Below are positions 9,426 to 19,283 of a stretch of 64,000 nt of DNA, piece by piece. Every line of letters begins with the position of its first letter. The stretch's first letter is position 1. The position numbers were made by a program, and so were the translations under genes. Location: the NCBI GenBank assembly GCA_945883505.1, contig CAMCXL010000001.1:185368-249367 (forward strand), written 5' to 3'. Source of the stretch: Rhodoluna limnophila. GTDB lineage: Bacteria; Actinomycetota; Actinomycetes; Actinomycetales; Microbacteriaceae. Under the pieces are notes generated by a model. That model made no database searches, was not told where the DNA came from, and was given only the letters and a program-made list of their open reading frames with translations.

Positions 9426-9474
9426 CGCCCTAGCGTGGAACCTAAATAGGACATCAGTCTATAAGGAGATAACT

Positions 9475-10377
9475 TTGCCAATCGACATCGACCCAAGCCC
9501 AAAATTTGCTGAATATGCAGATCCTTCCGTTCTTGTTAGCTCTGAGTGGTTAGCGAACAACCTAGGTCGGGATGGTCTCGTGGTTTTGGAATCCGATGAG
9601 GACGTGCTTTTGTATCAGACCGGACATATTCCAACCGCTAGGAAAATTGACTGGCACACCGACCTAAATGATGTTTCCACTCGCGACTACATCGACGGCG
9701 CCGGCTTTGCAAAAGTAATGTCGAGACTTGGCATCAACCGTGACGACACAGTTGTCCTCTATGGAGACAAGAGCAACTGGTGGGCCGCCTACGCCCTTTG
9801 GGTATTCAAGTTGTTTGGACACCAGGACGTTCGATTACTCGATGGGGGCCGCGACAAATGGACCAGCGAGGCTCGTGAGCTAACCAAGGACATCCCAGAA
9901 GTTTCTGCCAGCAATTACCCGGTAATCGAACGAGACGACAGCGCCCTTCGTGCCTTCCGCGACGACGTCTTTGCCCACTTTGGTAAGCCAATGATTGACG
10001 TTAGATCACCGGAAGAGTACGCCGGTGACAGACTTTCAGCTCCAGGCTATGCCGATGAAGGAGCCTCCCGTGCTGGCCACATACCGACCGCGGCCTCTGT
10101 CCCATGGTCGAAAGCTTGCAACGAAGATCAAAGCTTTAAAAACCGCTCCGGATTAGAACAGATCTACCTTGAAGGTGCAGGGCTGAAAGGTCATTCGGAT
10201 GTCATTGCTTACTGCCGCATCGGTGAACGCTCCTCCCACACCTGGTTTGTGCTGAAGTACCTGCTTGGAATCGAAAAAGTAAGAAACTACGACGGATCTT
10301 GGAGCGAGTGGGGCTCTTTGGTTAAGGCTCCAATCGCGCTTGGAGTAGAGCCTGGTCCAGTCCCACAGCTTGCCTAA
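9475..10377 (+). CDS. sseA: Thiosulfate/3-mercaptopyruvate sulfurtransferase (rhodanese)
   Basis: A two-domain rhodanese of 300 residues that transfers sulfane sulfur. The N-terminal domain is the inactive copy; the C-terminal domain holds the active-site loop CRIGERS near residue 245, a form typical of actinobacterial SseA. The frame is open further upstream, but AAGGAG lies six bases before the TTG at 9475, giving MPIDIDPSP, the best start. The stop codon directly abuts the ATG of the next gene, a SufE-like protein. The SseA-SufE pairing is conserved in actinobacteria (Rv3283-Rv3284) and suggests that SseA supplies sulfur for Fe-S or cofactor assembly through SufE. Confidence 0.94.
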   Translation: MPIDIDPSPKFAEYADPSVLVSSEWLANNLGRDGLVVLESDEDVLLYQTGHIPTARKIDWHTDLNDVSTRDYIDGAGFAKVMSRLGINRDDTVVLYGDKSNWWAAYALWVFKLFGHQDVRLLDGGRDKWTSEARELTKDIPEVSASNYPVIERDDSALRAFRDDVFAHFGKPMIDVRSPEEYAGDRLSAPGYADEGASRAGHIPTAASVPWSKACNEDQSFKNRSGLEQIYLEGAGLKGHSDVIAYCRIGERSSHTWFVLKYLLGIEKVRNYDGSWSEWGSLVKAPIALGVEPGPVPQLA

Positions 10378-10809
10378 ATGCCGACTCTGGAAACAGCTGA
10401 CCAGCTGATCAAAGACTTCGAGATTCTCAGAGATTCTGAGCGTCTTGATTTACTGCTCGAATTTTCCGAAGCTCTTCCAGAACTGCCGGCAAGATATGCC
10501 GATCACCCAGAGCTTTTGGAAAGAGTCGAGGAGTGCCAATCGCCGATATTTCTATTCGTGGAAATCGATGATCAAGGCTTAACTCGACTATTTTTTAGCG
10601 CTCCCCCGGAATCACCAACCACCAGGGGCTTTGCCAGTTTGCTTTTCAGTGTTATTGACGGTCTCCCAGTTGCAGAGGCTTTGGAGTTCGACCTGGACTT
10701 TCCATTCAAGCTCTCGCTATCCACTGCGGTTTCCGCCCTAAGACTTCGAGGAATGCTGGGGATTCTTTCGCGGATCAAGCGCCAGCTTCGAGAAAAATCC
10801 GCCCAATGA
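10378..10809 (+). CDS. SufE-family sulfur acceptor protein
   Basis: A 143-residue SufE-like protein. SufE proteins accept persulfide sulfur on a conserved cysteine and hand it to Fe-S assembly machinery. The cysteine is visible in RVEECQSPIFLFVE near residue 50, and the RGFASLLFSVIDGLP segment matches the family. The start ATG immediately follows the sseA stop, and the TGA stop overlaps the ATG of the next gene, so the three genes are very likely co-translated. The partner is probably the SseA rhodanese just upstream, in place of or in addition to SufS; this is inference from gene order. Confidence 0.92.
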   Translation: MPTLETADQLIKDFEILRDSERLDLLLEFSEALPELPARYADHPELLERVEECQSPIFLFVEIDDQGLTRLFFSAPPESPTTRGFASLLFSVIDGLPVAEALEFDLDFPFKLSLSTAVSALRLRGMLGILSRIKRQLREKSAQ

Positions 10810-11462
10810 TCTCACCGGCCTACGGCCTAGCGTTAGAAGCGCAAGTTTCAAGCATCAAAGAACTTGCAGATTGCTACGGTCCGTGGGAAGGTATCCGATC
10901 CAATCACGTCATTAATGCTTCCGGTGAGTTCTCAGGTCCAGATGGGTCATCCCGCTCTATTTCCACACCGGATGACCGCGAGCTGCTTATTGCTCTTCGA
11001 GCCAAAGCTGACCTTGTGGTGGTGGATGCACGAACCGCTAGAAGTGAGAGCTACAAACTGCCCGCTTCGGGAGCGGCCCTTGCAATCTTTTCTGCCACCG
11101 GCAATTTCAACGACATCCCAGCTTTCGAAATCGTTGAAGGAAGCTGTTATCTATTTAGCCCGCAGAGCCCAAAGAATCTGAAGAATCACCAGCACGAGAG
11201 AATTGATTCCTTAGAAAATCCCCTCGCGGGAGTTAACGCCTGGGCCAAACAGCGGGGATTGTCGGCTGTTTTACTCGAAGCTGGGCCAACTCTTACCAAG
11301 ACCGCCTTTAGGAACGGATTGGTTTCGCACTCCGCCATAACTATTTCAGGCGAGCGTCTTGCCGCCGGATCAGTTGCAAACCGGCATCCTTTCGACCCGT
11401 TGGCCAAGTTGTTATCGGTTGCAAACGCAGCAGGCGCTAACTTTAGCTACTGGAGTCACTAG
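10806..11462 (+). CDS. RibD C-terminal-like (pyrimidine reductase/DHFR-fold) protein
   Basis: 218 residues, related to the reductase domain of RibD and to dihydrofolate-reductase-fold proteins. Seen: SRSISTPDDRELLIALRAKADLVVV, matching the NADPH-binding ADR..LLRALAD signature, followed by DARTARSESY where relatives have GAGTVRAEGY, and LLEAGPTLTKTAF corresponding to the GGP.L family motif. The first G of the nucleotide loop is altered (DARTAR), so cofactor binding may differ. No deaminase domain is present and no riboflavin genes are near, so this is probably not the riboflavin enzyme itself. It overlaps sufE by ATGA, linking it to the sulfur-transfer pair. Confidence 0.72.
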   Translation: MISPAYGLALEAQVSSIKELADCYGPWEGIRSNHVINASGEFSGPDGSSRSISTPDDRELLIALRAKADLVVVDARTARSESYKLPASGAALAIFSATGNFNDIPAFEIVEGSCYLFSPQSPKNLKNHQHERIDSLENPLAGVNAWAKQRGLSAVLLEAGPTLTKTAFRNGLVSHSAITISGERLAAGSVANRHPFDPLAKLLSVANAAGANFSYWSH

Positions 11463-11497
11463 CGGCGTGGCAGACTAGGCAGCTGACAAGGCTCTCG

Positions 11498-11503
11498 TAG
11501 TCT
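11498..11503 (+). promoter_or_regulatory. -10 element of leaderless DUF3000 promoter
   Basis: TAGTCT, seven bases before the ATG at 11511. No ribosome site lies between. It suggests that DUF3000-rnd forms a transcription unit separate from sseA-sufE-RibD-like. Confidence 0.6.
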
Positions 11504-11510
11504 TATTGAA

Positions 11511-12080
11511 ATGCTTGAGATTTCCGACAAAACTGACACGACCGCCGACTTTCAGCTGGCGGTCATGTCTTTACGCCAGGCCACAATTCGCGACGGCGTA
11601 AATATCACCGAGATTCCATCTCCAGACAAGATAGCCAAGTACTCGGTTGCCCTGGCTGCCAACATTGGCGTTGATGCTCACGACAACCGATCTGATCAGG
11701 GAACCGGCCGGTTTGTTCTTCTTTACTCGGACGAAGCTCAAGATGGCTGGGGTGGCAACTATCGAATTATCTGTTTTGCCAAGTCCCCACTCGAGACCGA
11801 CATCGGCCAAGACGAACTAATAACCGATGTCTGCTGGGCGTGGCTGGAAGATGCACTCAAGACTCGAGGGGCTGGTTATTCGGCCGAGGCGGGAACCATA
11901 ACCCGGATAATCTCCCAGGGCTACGGCTCAATCTCTGGTCACAGCGATCATGCCGAGCTTGAGCTTCGAGCCTCTTGGTCGCCTTCTGACACGAACTTCT
12001 CATCTCATCTCGAGGCCTGGCAGGATCTTTTGTGCATGATGTCAGGACTACCTCCCGAATCCGGAATTAGCAGAATCTAA
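11511..12080 (+). CDS. DUF3000 domain-containing protein
   Basis: A 189-residue protein of the actinobacterial DUF3000 family, function unknown. Family features seen: FVLLYSDEAQDGWGGNYRIICFAKSP, DVCWAWLEDALKTRGAGY, and a C-terminal AELELRASWSP followed by the HLEAWQDLLCMMSGLPP end. No membrane segment or signal peptide is visible, so it is probably cytoplasmic. It directly precedes rnd with no gap (stop TAA, then TTG). The same adjacency occurs in other actinobacteria (Rv2680-Rv2681), suggesting a shared role in RNA metabolism, which is unproven. Confidence 0.9.
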   Translation: MLEISDKTDTTADFQLAVMSLRQATIRDGVNITEIPSPDKIAKYSVALAANIGVDAHDNRSDQGTGRFVLLYSDEAQDGWGGNYRIICFAKSPLETDIGQDELITDVCWAWLEDALKTRGAGYSAEAGTITRIISQGYGSISGHSDHAELELRASWSPSDTNFSSHLEAWQDLLCMMSGLPPESGISRI

Positions 12081-13382
12081 TTGTCTGAGGTACCGGCCGA
12101 GCAGGTGGGTTTAGAACTTCCCATTCTTCAGGCTCCCCGAGTAAAAGTTCACCTAATTACTGATCAAAATCAGTTAGAGCAGGCAGTGAACGAGCTTGTG
12201 AAATCTACAGGGTCGGTCGCAATAGATGCCGAAAGAGCATCTGGTTTCAAATACTCGCAACGAGCGTATTTGGTCCAACTAAGAGCCGGCAACACCGACA
12301 TTTTCTTACTTGACCCAGTGACTGCACCAGAAGCTCTCGAGTCCAAGCCTTATAGGGAACTGGCATCTTTCCTAAAAGACCGAGAGTGGATTTTGCACGC
12401 TGCAACCCAAGACCTAGCTTGCTTGGCCGAGATAGGTCTTCACCCCGGAGCAATCTTCGACACCGAGCTTGCCGCCAGGCTCACCGGGCAACCACGGGTT
12501 GGACTCGGATCTTTGACTGAGAATCTTTTGCAGTTTCGACTTGCCAAGGAGCATTCTGCAGCGGACTGGAGTACCAGACCCTTACCCGAAAGCTGGCTCA
12601 ACTATGCAGCTCTGGATGTTGATGTTTTGCATGAACTAGCTGAGGCAATCGGTGACCTTCTAAAAGATCAAGGTAAAGCCTCTTGGGCGCAAGAAGAGTT
12701 TTCTACGCTTTTGTCATTTAAGCCCAAGCCGCAACGGCCAGATCGCTGGCGCGGAATTACAGGACTGCACAAGGTTCAGGATCGACACTCGCTCGAGATT
12801 GCGAGAAGACTGTGGCTTGCGCGTGAAGAGCTCGCCCAGAAAATGGATGTTGCCCCAGGAAGACTGATTCCGGATTCCTCCATACTGGTTGCTGCAACCG
12901 AGAAACCTAAAACCAGACCCGAATTAGCTTCCTTAAAAACATTTTCAGGTAGAGCATCTCGCTCATACTTAGACCATTGGTGGGATGCAATTCAAGCCGC
13001 TAACAAGGCAACTGATCTTCCGAGCCTAAAACCTGAGAAAACTGATGCACTTCCCAATCATCGAAACTGGGTGAATAAGTTCCCGGAGGCTGACCGAAGG
13101 CTCAAACTTGCCAAAGCGGCACTTGTCGAACTTTCCGAAAAGAATCTGGTGCCACTGGAGAATTTGCTAACCCCAGAAATTTTGCGCCAGCTTAGTTTCA
13201 CTCCCCCTCCCGAGCTGAGCCCAGAGGTTGTGTCGCTGCAGCTTAGGCAACTTGGAGCACGTTCATGGCAGAGTGAACTAACCGCGGTAGCAATTGCAGA
13301 GGCGTTTAGTCTTGCTGAGAAAGCTCCGGCCGATCAGATAGAGGCTGCTCCGACGTTATCGGACGAGCATGAGGAACTCTAG
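12081..13382 (+). CDS. rnd: Ribonuclease D-like 3'-5' exoribonuclease with HRDC domain
   Basis: 433 residues. An N-terminal DEDD-type 3'-5' exonuclease domain shows its acidic metal ligands in VAIDAERASGF (D, E), HAATQDLACL (D) and YAALDVDVLHEL (Y, D). An HRDC nucleic-acid-binding domain follows from about residue 235 (RHSLEIARRLWLAREELA). It probably trims structured RNAs such as tRNA precursors. The start is TTG immediately after the DUF3000 stop codon. The 3' end overlaps dxs on the opposite strand by 77 bases, one of the longest convergent overlaps in the window. Confidence 0.93.
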   Translation: MSEVPAEQVGLELPILQAPRVKVHLITDQNQLEQAVNELVKSTGSVAIDAERASGFKYSQRAYLVQLRAGNTDIFLLDPVTAPEALESKPYRELASFLKDREWILHAATQDLACLAEIGLHPGAIFDTELAARLTGQPRVGLGSLTENLLQFRLAKEHSAADWSTRPLPESWLNYAALDVDVLHELAEAIGDLLKDQGKASWAQEEFSTLLSFKPKPQRPDRWRGITGLHKVQDRHSLEIARRLWLAREELAQKMDVAPGRLIPDSSILVAATEKPKTRPELASLKTFSGRASRSYLDHWWDAIQAANKATDLPSLKPEKTDALPNHRNWVNKFPEADRRLKLAKAALVELSEKNLVPLENLLTPEILRQLSFTPPPELSPEVVSLQLRQLGARSWQSELTAVAIAEAFSLAEKAPADQIEAAPTLSDEHEEL

Positions 13383-15252
13383 ATCCTAGAACCTGAGCAA
13401 CGATCTCTCGTGAGATGGATTGGGCAGTTAATCCAACTCTTTCTAATATCTCGCTCCTTGAAGCGTGCTCTAAGAATTCATCCGGCAAACCAATTTCGCT
13501 AAGAGCTGTGTCAATCTGAGCCGCGCGAAGGTCTTGACGAACCCTGGTACCAATTCCGCCGACCCGAATACCGTCTTCGATTGTCACAACTAGTCTGTGA
13601 TCTGCGGCCAGCTTGACAATTGACTTAGGTACCGGAATCACCCAGCGTGGGTCTACAACGGTGGCTCCGATGCCCTGATCAGCGAGCATCTTCGCTACCT
13701 GCATTCCAGTTTCGGCCATAGCCCCCACGGTAAGAATCAGAACGTCCTTTGAAGGGCTCTCGTGTAGTACGTCCACCCCGTCATCCAGGCGCCGGATAGC
13801 TGGCAATTCTGAAGCGACACTGCCCTTTGGAAAACGAATAACGGTCGGTGCATCATTAATAGCAACTGCCTCGGCAAGTTGCTCCTTCATGCGAAGCTCA
13901 TCTCTCGGTGAGGCGATGCGAATACCTGGGACGATCTGCAGCATCGCAAGATCCCACATCCCGTGGTGGCTAGCGCCATCGGGGCCTGTGACTCCCGCGC
14001 GGTCAAGAACAAAAGTGACGCCAGCCTTATGCAGGGCAACATCCATCAAAACTTGATCAAATGCGCGATTCATGAAAGTTGCATACACAGCAACTACCGG
14101 ATGAAGTCCCCCGAAGGCCATGCCGGCGGCGGATGCAACAGCGTGCTGCTCGGCGATACCCACGTCAAATACCCGGTCCGGATACTTTTCTGCGAACTTA
14201 TGCATACCAACTGGAATCAGCATGGCAGCCGTGATTCCAACAACCGACGAGTCTCGCCCTGCTATTTCGACGATCTCATCAGAAAAAACTGAAGTCCAGC
14301 TTTTTTGACCCTTTGAGTCAACAGATTTTCCCGTGTCCGGGTCAATTTGACCAACCGCGTGGAACTGGTCAGCTTCGTCGCTTACCGCAGGGTCATAGCC
14401 CTTACCTTTTTGAGTGATGGCGTGAACAATTACCGGGTTGGCATACTTCTTGGCCTGCTGAAGAGCAGCCTCCATCGCGTGGAGGTCATGACCGTCAACC
14501 GGTCCGATGTATTTCAAGTCAAGATTCGGGAACATGCCCTTTGGTGCAAATGATCCAAGTAAGCCCTTGCCGGCTCCGCGGAGAGTTGAGTAAGCCATCC
14601 GCCCAATGGTTCCAAATTTGAAGAACACTTTCTTGCTGAATCGATAAAGCTTGCGGTAGAACTTCTCGGTTCGGATTCCGTTCAGGTACCTGGCAAGACC
14701 ACCGATAGTTGGCGCGTAGGAGCGACCATTGTCGTTTACAACAATCACCAGCTTGCGGTCATTATCGTCAGTGATGTTGTTTAGAGCTTCCCAGGTCATA
14801 CCCCCAGTTAGCGCACCATCTCCCACAACAGCAATGACGTATCGATCGTTTTGCTCGGTTAGCTTGTATGCCTTGGCAATTCCATCCGCCCAAGAAAGTG
14901 ACGAAGAGGCGTGCGAGCTTTCAACGATGTCGTGAGCAGACTCGGAGCGCTGCGGATAGCCAGCCAGTCCATCTTTTTGACGAAGGGTGTCAAAGTCTTT
15001 CCGACCGGTGAGAATTTTATGAACATAGGACTGGTGGCCGGTGTCAAAAACGATACTGTCGCTTGGCGAATCGAAGACTTTGTGAATTGCAATGGTAGTT
15101 TCAACAACCCCGAGATTTGGACCCAGGTGCCCACCGGTTTTGGCAACCTTTGCAATCAGAAACTCACGAACTTCCTGAGCAAGTTCTAGTAGTTGCTTAT
15201 GGCTCAGCGACTTAAGGTCGGCTGGGCCGTTGACGCTATCTAGGATTCCCAT
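13306..15252 (-). CDS. dxs: 1-deoxy-D-xylulose-5-phosphate synthase
   Basis: Thiamine-diphosphate enzyme that condenses pyruvate and glyceraldehyde 3-phosphate into DXP, the first step of the MEP route to isoprenoids. In this class of organisms it feeds quinone tails, undecaprenyl phosphate and carotenoids. 648 residues, the usual size. Seen: GDGALTGGMTWEALNN (cofactor-binding motif), IAEQHAVASAAGMA and the transketolase C-domain DRAGVTGPDGASHHG. The frame extends upstream into acnA, but the ATG at 15252 gives MGILDSVNGPADL, the standard N-terminus. Only 34 bases separate it from acnA, so they are probably co-transcribed. Confidence 0.97.
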   Translation of the reverse strand: MGILDSVNGPADLKSLSHKQLLELAQEVREFLIAKVAKTGGHLGPNLGVVETTIAIHKVFDSPSDSIVFDTGHQSYVHKILTGRKDFDTLRQKDGLAGYPQRSESAHDIVESSHASSSLSWADGIAKAYKLTEQNDRYVIAVVGDGALTGGMTWEALNNITDDNDRKLVIVVNDNGRSYAPTIGGLARYLNGIRTEKFYRKLYRFSKKVFFKFGTIGRMAYSTLRGAGKGLLGSFAPKGMFPNLDLKYIGPVDGHDLHAMEAALQQAKKYANPVIVHAITQKGKGYDPAVSDEADQFHAVGQIDPDTGKSVDSKGQKSWTSVFSDEIVEIAGRDSSVVGITAAMLIPVGMHKFAEKYPDRVFDVGIAEQHAVASAAGMAFGGLHPVVAVYATFMNRAFDQVLMDVALHKAGVTFVLDRAGVTGPDGASHHGMWDLAMLQIVPGIRIASPRDELRMKEQLAEAVAINDAPTVIRFPKGSVASELPAIRRLDDGVDVLHESPSKDVLILTVGAMAETGMQVAKMLADQGIGATVVDPRWVIPVPKSIVKLAADHRLVVTIEDGIRVGGIGTRVRQDLRAAQIDTALSEIGLPDEFLEHASRSEILERVGLTAQSISREIVAQVLGSRVPHARPITSEQPLSDRPELSQQD

Positions 15253-15286
15253 TTCAATTCCAACTTCGTTGTTAGTTGCAGTATTC

Positions 15287-17968
15287 CTAGGCCGAGACCA
15301 ATGATCGAAGCACGTATTGCAAGATACCACCGTGTCTGAAGTAATCAGCCTCACCGGGTGTGTCAATTCGCAAGACGGCATCAAAGACCAGGTCTTTTTT
15401 ACCAGCAGCCGAGTGTGACGAGGGCTTTGCAGTGACCTTCAGAGTCTTCGGGGTGACTCCTTGATTCAGCGCCTCAACACCTTCGATCTCAAAGATTTCC
15501 GTTCCGTCAAGACCGAGGCTATCTGCTGAGGATCCAGCCGGGAACTGCAGTGGCAACACACCCATGCCGATTAAGTTGCTTCGGTGAATACGTTCAAAGC
15601 TTTCGGTGATAACCGCCCTGACTCCAAGCAAGCTGGTTCCCTTGGCCGCCCAGTCTCTAGAAGAACCAGAGCCATATTCTTTACCGGCCAAGATCACAAG
15701 TGGCGTGCCCTGCGCTTGATAGTTCTCAGAAGCTTCATAGATGAATGCTTGGGCGCCATCTGATTTGGTGAAATCTCGGGTGTATCCGCCCTCAACGTTG
15801 TCGAGTAATTGGTTTCGAAGACGGATGTTTGCAAAGGTTCCTCGAATCATCACCTCGTGGTTTCCACGCCGTGAACCGTAGCTATTGAAATCGACTCGCG
15901 ATACACCGTGGTCGGTCAAATACTTACCCGCCGGAGAGTCTGCCTTGATTGATCCTGCCGGGCTGATGTGATCGGTAGTGACCGAGTCGCCCAGCTTGGC
16001 AAGAACCCTGGCACCGGAAATGCTGGTCACCGGCTTGGGTTCCATTGTCATACCGTCAAAGTACGGCGGCTTTCTGACGTAGGTGGATTTTGAATCCCAA
16101 GCGAAAGTGTCTCCGGTTGGAGTCTCGAGTGACTGCCAACGGTGATCTCCTTCAAAAACTCCGGCGTACTGCTTTGTGAACATGCCTGAATTGATTGAGG
16201 AATCAATTGTTTCCTGAACCTCCAAAGGAGAAGGCCAAATATCTTTTAGATACACCTCGGAACCGTCTGAGCCAGTTCCAAGCGAGTCCTTCTCGAAATC
16301 AAAGTCCATGGTTCCGGCCAGTGCGTAAGCGATAACCAGAGGAGGTGAAGCCAAGTAGTTCATCTTCACATCCGGGTTTATTCGTCCTTCAAAGTTTCGG
16401 TTTCCGGACAACACAGCGGTGACAGCTAAGTCGTTTGCGTTAACAGCATCGGAAATCTCCTGGTCCAATGGACCGGAGTTTCCAATACAGGTAGTGCAGC
16501 CATACCCAACTAGTTGGAAACCGAGTGCATCAAGGTCTTTTGTGAGTCCTGACTTGTCGTAGTAGTCAGTAACCACCTTCGAGCCTGGTGCAAGAGAGGT
16601 CTTCACCCAGGGCTTAGCGGTCAATCCCTTGGCAACTGCCTTTCTGGCAAGTAGCCCAGCGGCCAACATTACAGAAGGGTTAGAGGTGTTTGTGCAGGAG
16701 GTGATGGAGGCAATGCTCACGTGGCCGTGATCCATTGCAAACTCTTTACCTTTTACCTGTGCTGGGTTAGAGGCCACCGATGCATAAGCTTTTATGTCCT
16801 CGGAGAATTTACGCTTTGAAGCAGATAGCTCAATGCGATCCTGTGGTCGCTTAGGTCCTGCAATCGAGGGAACCACTGTCGAAAGATTCAACTCTAGATA
16901 CTCGCTGTAGCGCGGCTCAATCGATGGATCGTGCCAAAGCCCCTGAGCCTTGCTGTAGGCCTCGACCAGTGCGATCTCTTGCTCTGCTCTACCGGTAAAG
17001 CGCAGGTAATCTAGCGTGACCTCATCGATCGGGAAAATAGCAACCGTGGAGCCAAACTCCGGGCTCATGTTTCCAATTGTTGCGCGGTTGGCAAGCGGCA
17101 CTGAGGCTACCCCTGCTCCGTAGAATTCAACAAATTTTCCTACCACTCCGTGCTTTCGAAGCATTTCTGTGATGGTTAGCACAACATCGGTTGCAGTAGC
17201 GCCCATTGGAATCTGTCCGGTGAGCTTGAAGCCAACTACCTTTGGAATGAGCATGGAAACCGGCTGACCTAGCATTGCTGCCTCGGCTTCAATTCCGCCA
17301 ACACCCCAACCAAGGACTCCAAGTCCGTTGACCATGGTGGTGTGTGAGTCGGTTCCAACGCATGAGTCTGGATAAGCCTGCAGCACACCGCCCACTTCGC
17401 GGGTCATGACTGTTCTGGCAAGGTATTCGATATTTACCTGGTGGACAATTCCGGTGCCTGGGGGAACCACCTTGAAATCATCGAAGGCCATCTGTCCCCA
17501 GCGAAGGAACTGGTAGCGCTCGGCGTTGCGCTGGTATTCGTATTCCACGTTTCTCTCGAAGGCATCGGCAGAGCCTGCAACATCGATGACCACCGAGTGG
17601 TCGATTACAAGCTCAGCTGGTGCTAGAGGATTGATCTTCTTTGGGTCTCCCCCTAGGTCAACCATTGCCTCCCGCATAGTTGCAAGGTCAACAACACAAG
17701 GAACCCCGGTGAAGTCCTGCATGATCACTCGCGCTGGGGTGAACTGGATTTCGGTGTCAGGCTCAGCCTTTGGATCCCAATCCACGATTGACTGAATGTG
17801 TGAGGCAGTTACGTTGGCTCCGTCTTCGGTTCGAAGCAGGTTTTCCAGCAGGATTTTTAGGCTGTAGGGAAGGGTCTTGGCATCAAGTTTTGTCATATCG
17901 AAGATGCGGTAGGCCTTACCCGCTACTTCTAGATTGCGGCTTGTTCCGAAACTATCAACCTTGGACAC
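15287..17968 (-). CDS. acnA: Aconitate hydratase A
   Basis: Citric acid cycle enzyme that interconverts citrate and isocitrate with a [4Fe-4S] cluster. 893 residues, typical of the AcnA/IRP type. The three cluster cysteines are visible in [12 protein letters not shown] and [12 protein letters not shown], and the swivel domain has [13 protein letters not shown]. The start is a GTG with AGGAAG about eight bases upstream. dxs follows 34 bases downstream on the same strand. Together with mqo, lpd and sucB it makes this window rich in citric acid cycle genes. Confidence 0.97.
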   Translation of the reverse strand: MSKVDSFGTSRNLEVAGKAYRIFDMTKLDAKTLPYSLKILLENLLRTEDGANVTASHIQSIVDWDPKAEPDTEIQFTPARVIMQDFTGVPCVVDLATMREAMVDLGGDPKKINPLAPAELVIDHSVVIDVAGSADAFERNVEYEYQRNAERYQFLRWGQMAFDDFKVVPPGTGIVHQVNIEYLARTVMTREVGGVLQAYPDSCVGTDSHTTMVNGLGVLGWGVGGIEAEAAMLGQPVSMLIPKVVGFKLTGQIPMGATATDVVLTITEMLRKHGVVGKFVEFYGAGVASVPLANRATIGNMSPEFGSTVAIFPIDEVTLDYLRFTGRAEQEIALVEAYSKAQGLWHDPSIEPRYSEYLELNLSTVVPSIAGPKRPQDRIELSASKRKFSEDIKAYASVASNPAQVKGKEFAMDHGHVSIASITSCTNTSNPSVMLAAGLLARKAVAKGLTAKPWVKTSLAPGSKVVTDYYDKSGLTKDLDALGFQLVGYGCTTCIGNSGPLDQEISDAVNANDLAVTAVLSGNRNFEGRINPDVKMNYLASPPLVIAYALAGTMDFDFEKDSLGTGSDGSEVYLKDIWPSPLEVQETIDSSINSGMFTKQYAGVFEGDHRWQSLETPTGDTFAWDSKSTYVRKPPYFDGMTMEPKPVTSISGARVLAKLGDSVTTDHISPAGSIKADSPAGKYLTDHGVSRVDFNSYGSRRGNHEVMIRGTFANIRLRNQLLDNVEGGYTRDFTKSDGAQAFIYEASENYQAQGTPLVILAGKEYGSGSSRDWAAKGTSLLGVRAVITESFERIHRSNLIGMGVLPLQFPAGSSADSLGLDGTEIFEIEGVEALNQGVTPKTLKVTAKPSSHSAAGKKDLVFDAVLRIDTPGEADYFRHGGILQYVLRSLVSA

Positions 17969-18033
17969 TTAAGCTTCTTCCTAGTTCAATTCGCCTGCTG
18001 GGCGATTGGCCCACCTGATACAAAATACCACCC

Positions 18034-18705
18034 TTAGCGAGGCTTTAAAACGGTAGCCCTAAGCATCAGCCAGGTACTGACAATCACCAAAGCGTATAGC
18101 GGTGGGCCCATGGCTACCCTTGCGGTGGCCAACAGCTCGGTATTGCCGGCAAAATAGAGCGGCAGTTGAACCGCAAGCCTGAGGCTAAAAAATCCAACCC
18201 AAAAGGCCGTTACAGCAGAGTAAATAGTCAAGGTGCGAGTGTTTTTTCGCCAGCTCATGTTGTGGCCACGAAGTAGCTCGACCAGAACACCAATTATTGG
18301 CCAGCGGACCAGGATCGAAATCAACAAAACAGAGCCGTAGACGGCGTTAGTGATAAACCCCGGGATGAAGTAGTCAACAGCTTGCCCGCCTTCACGAAGC
18401 GCCAACCAAGCGGCAAAGCCAACCGCAAAAGCTCCAATCAAAGCGCTGGAAGCGGACTTTCTTGTCACCAGTCGGTAGAGGATGAAAACAGCAGACGTGC
18501 CTCCGGCCAAAATTACCGAGATTAGCGCCTCGCCGGAAATTGCGAAGCTGGTTCCAAAAAGTACGCTTGGCAAAATTGTCTCGACAACACCAAGCCAACC
18601 GCCCATCCCCGCCAATAGCGACTTGCGGTCGAACTGGAGATTGCCGTTCTCGGCGCTTACACCTAAGCGCTTGGCAGCTGAGTCCCTTAGCTCATCGTTT
18701 GACAC
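18034..18705 (-). CDS. DUF3159 membrane protein
   Basis: A 223-residue integral membrane protein of the DUF3159 family (Rv2693c-like), function unknown. About five to six hydrophobic segments follow a 35-residue hydrophilic N-terminus; GGWLGVVETILPSVLF marks the first segment, and VAMGPPLYALVIVSTWLMLR the last. Its ATG overlaps the DUF3710 stop (ATGA). In mycobacteria an OB-fold gene lies between these two and the ceoBC (TrkA) potassium genes follow. Both are absent here, and acnA comes next. Confidence 0.88.
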   Translation of the reverse strand: MSNDELRDSAAKRLGVSAENGNLQFDRKSLLAGMGGWLGVVETILPSVLFGTSFAISGEALISVILAGGTSAVFILYRLVTRKSASSALIGAFAVGFAAWLALREGGQAVDYFIPGFITNAVYGSVLLISILVRWPIIGVLVELLRGHNMSWRKNTRTLTIYSAVTAFWVGFFSLRLAVQLPLYFAGNTELLATARVAMGPPLYALVIVSTWLMLRATVLKPR

Positions 18706-19283
18706 TATGAGTTCACCTTTTTAGTTCCAACCGGAGCACTTAGCTGCAGGAGTTCCTTGGGAGGCATCGGTGCTACTCCCCGCACAACAACTACCGAGCG
18801 AAAAATATCTACCATGTGCGTCATTGCCAGGGTGTCACCGAGGGCAAGGCCTGAGATGACTCCTCGCAGGAACCACTTTGGTCCATCAACACCGATGAAC
18901 TTGGCAAGCCTAAAGCCACCATCGCGCGTTGGAATCTGAGCATTAAGCTCTGGGCCCAATGGCCCAACCACTGTTTCTGTTTTTCCGCCCTGGGAAAGAA
19001 TCGAATCATCTAAGGTCTTTCGAATCTCATGCCAGATTCCGAAACTACCGGGAGCACTGAAGGCCTGCAACTGAAGCGAGGATCCCTGGTGATCAACCGT
19101 GAGAGCAACAATCCGGCTGGAGGCTTCGTCGACCTCAAGCTTTAGTGTGACGTCTTCTCTTACCGGTAGCTGAAGGGATCCAAAATCAATAGTTGGACGC
19201 AGCTGAATTAGCTCACTTGAATCAAAAGGCCCGACCGTTTGGCGATCAATCGGTTCGGACTTGGAATTGCCGTAGTCAACCAT
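18705..19283 (-). CDS. DUF3710 domain-containing protein
   Basis: A 192-residue soluble protein of the DUF3710 family (Rv2696c-like), function unknown. Family-typical pieces are PFDSSELIQLRPTIDFGSLQLP near the N-terminus and DGPKWFLRGVISGLAL, then VVVVRGVAPMPPKELLQL at the C-terminus. Its ATG follows the dut stop codon with no gap (TAA then ATG), and its own stop overlaps the start of DUF3159. The dut-DUF3710 order is conserved throughout actinobacteria, but no role in nucleotide metabolism has been shown. Confidence 0.9.
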   Translation of the reverse strand: MVDYGNSKSEPIDRQTVGPFDSSELIQLRPTIDFGSLQLPVREDVTLKLEVDEASSRIVALTVDHQGSSLQLQAFSAPGSFGIWHEIRKTLDDSILSQGGKTETVVGPLGPELNAQIPTRDGGFRLAKFIGVDGPKWFLRGVISGLALGDTLAMTHMVDIFRSVVVVRGVAPMPPKELLQLSAPVGTKKVNS

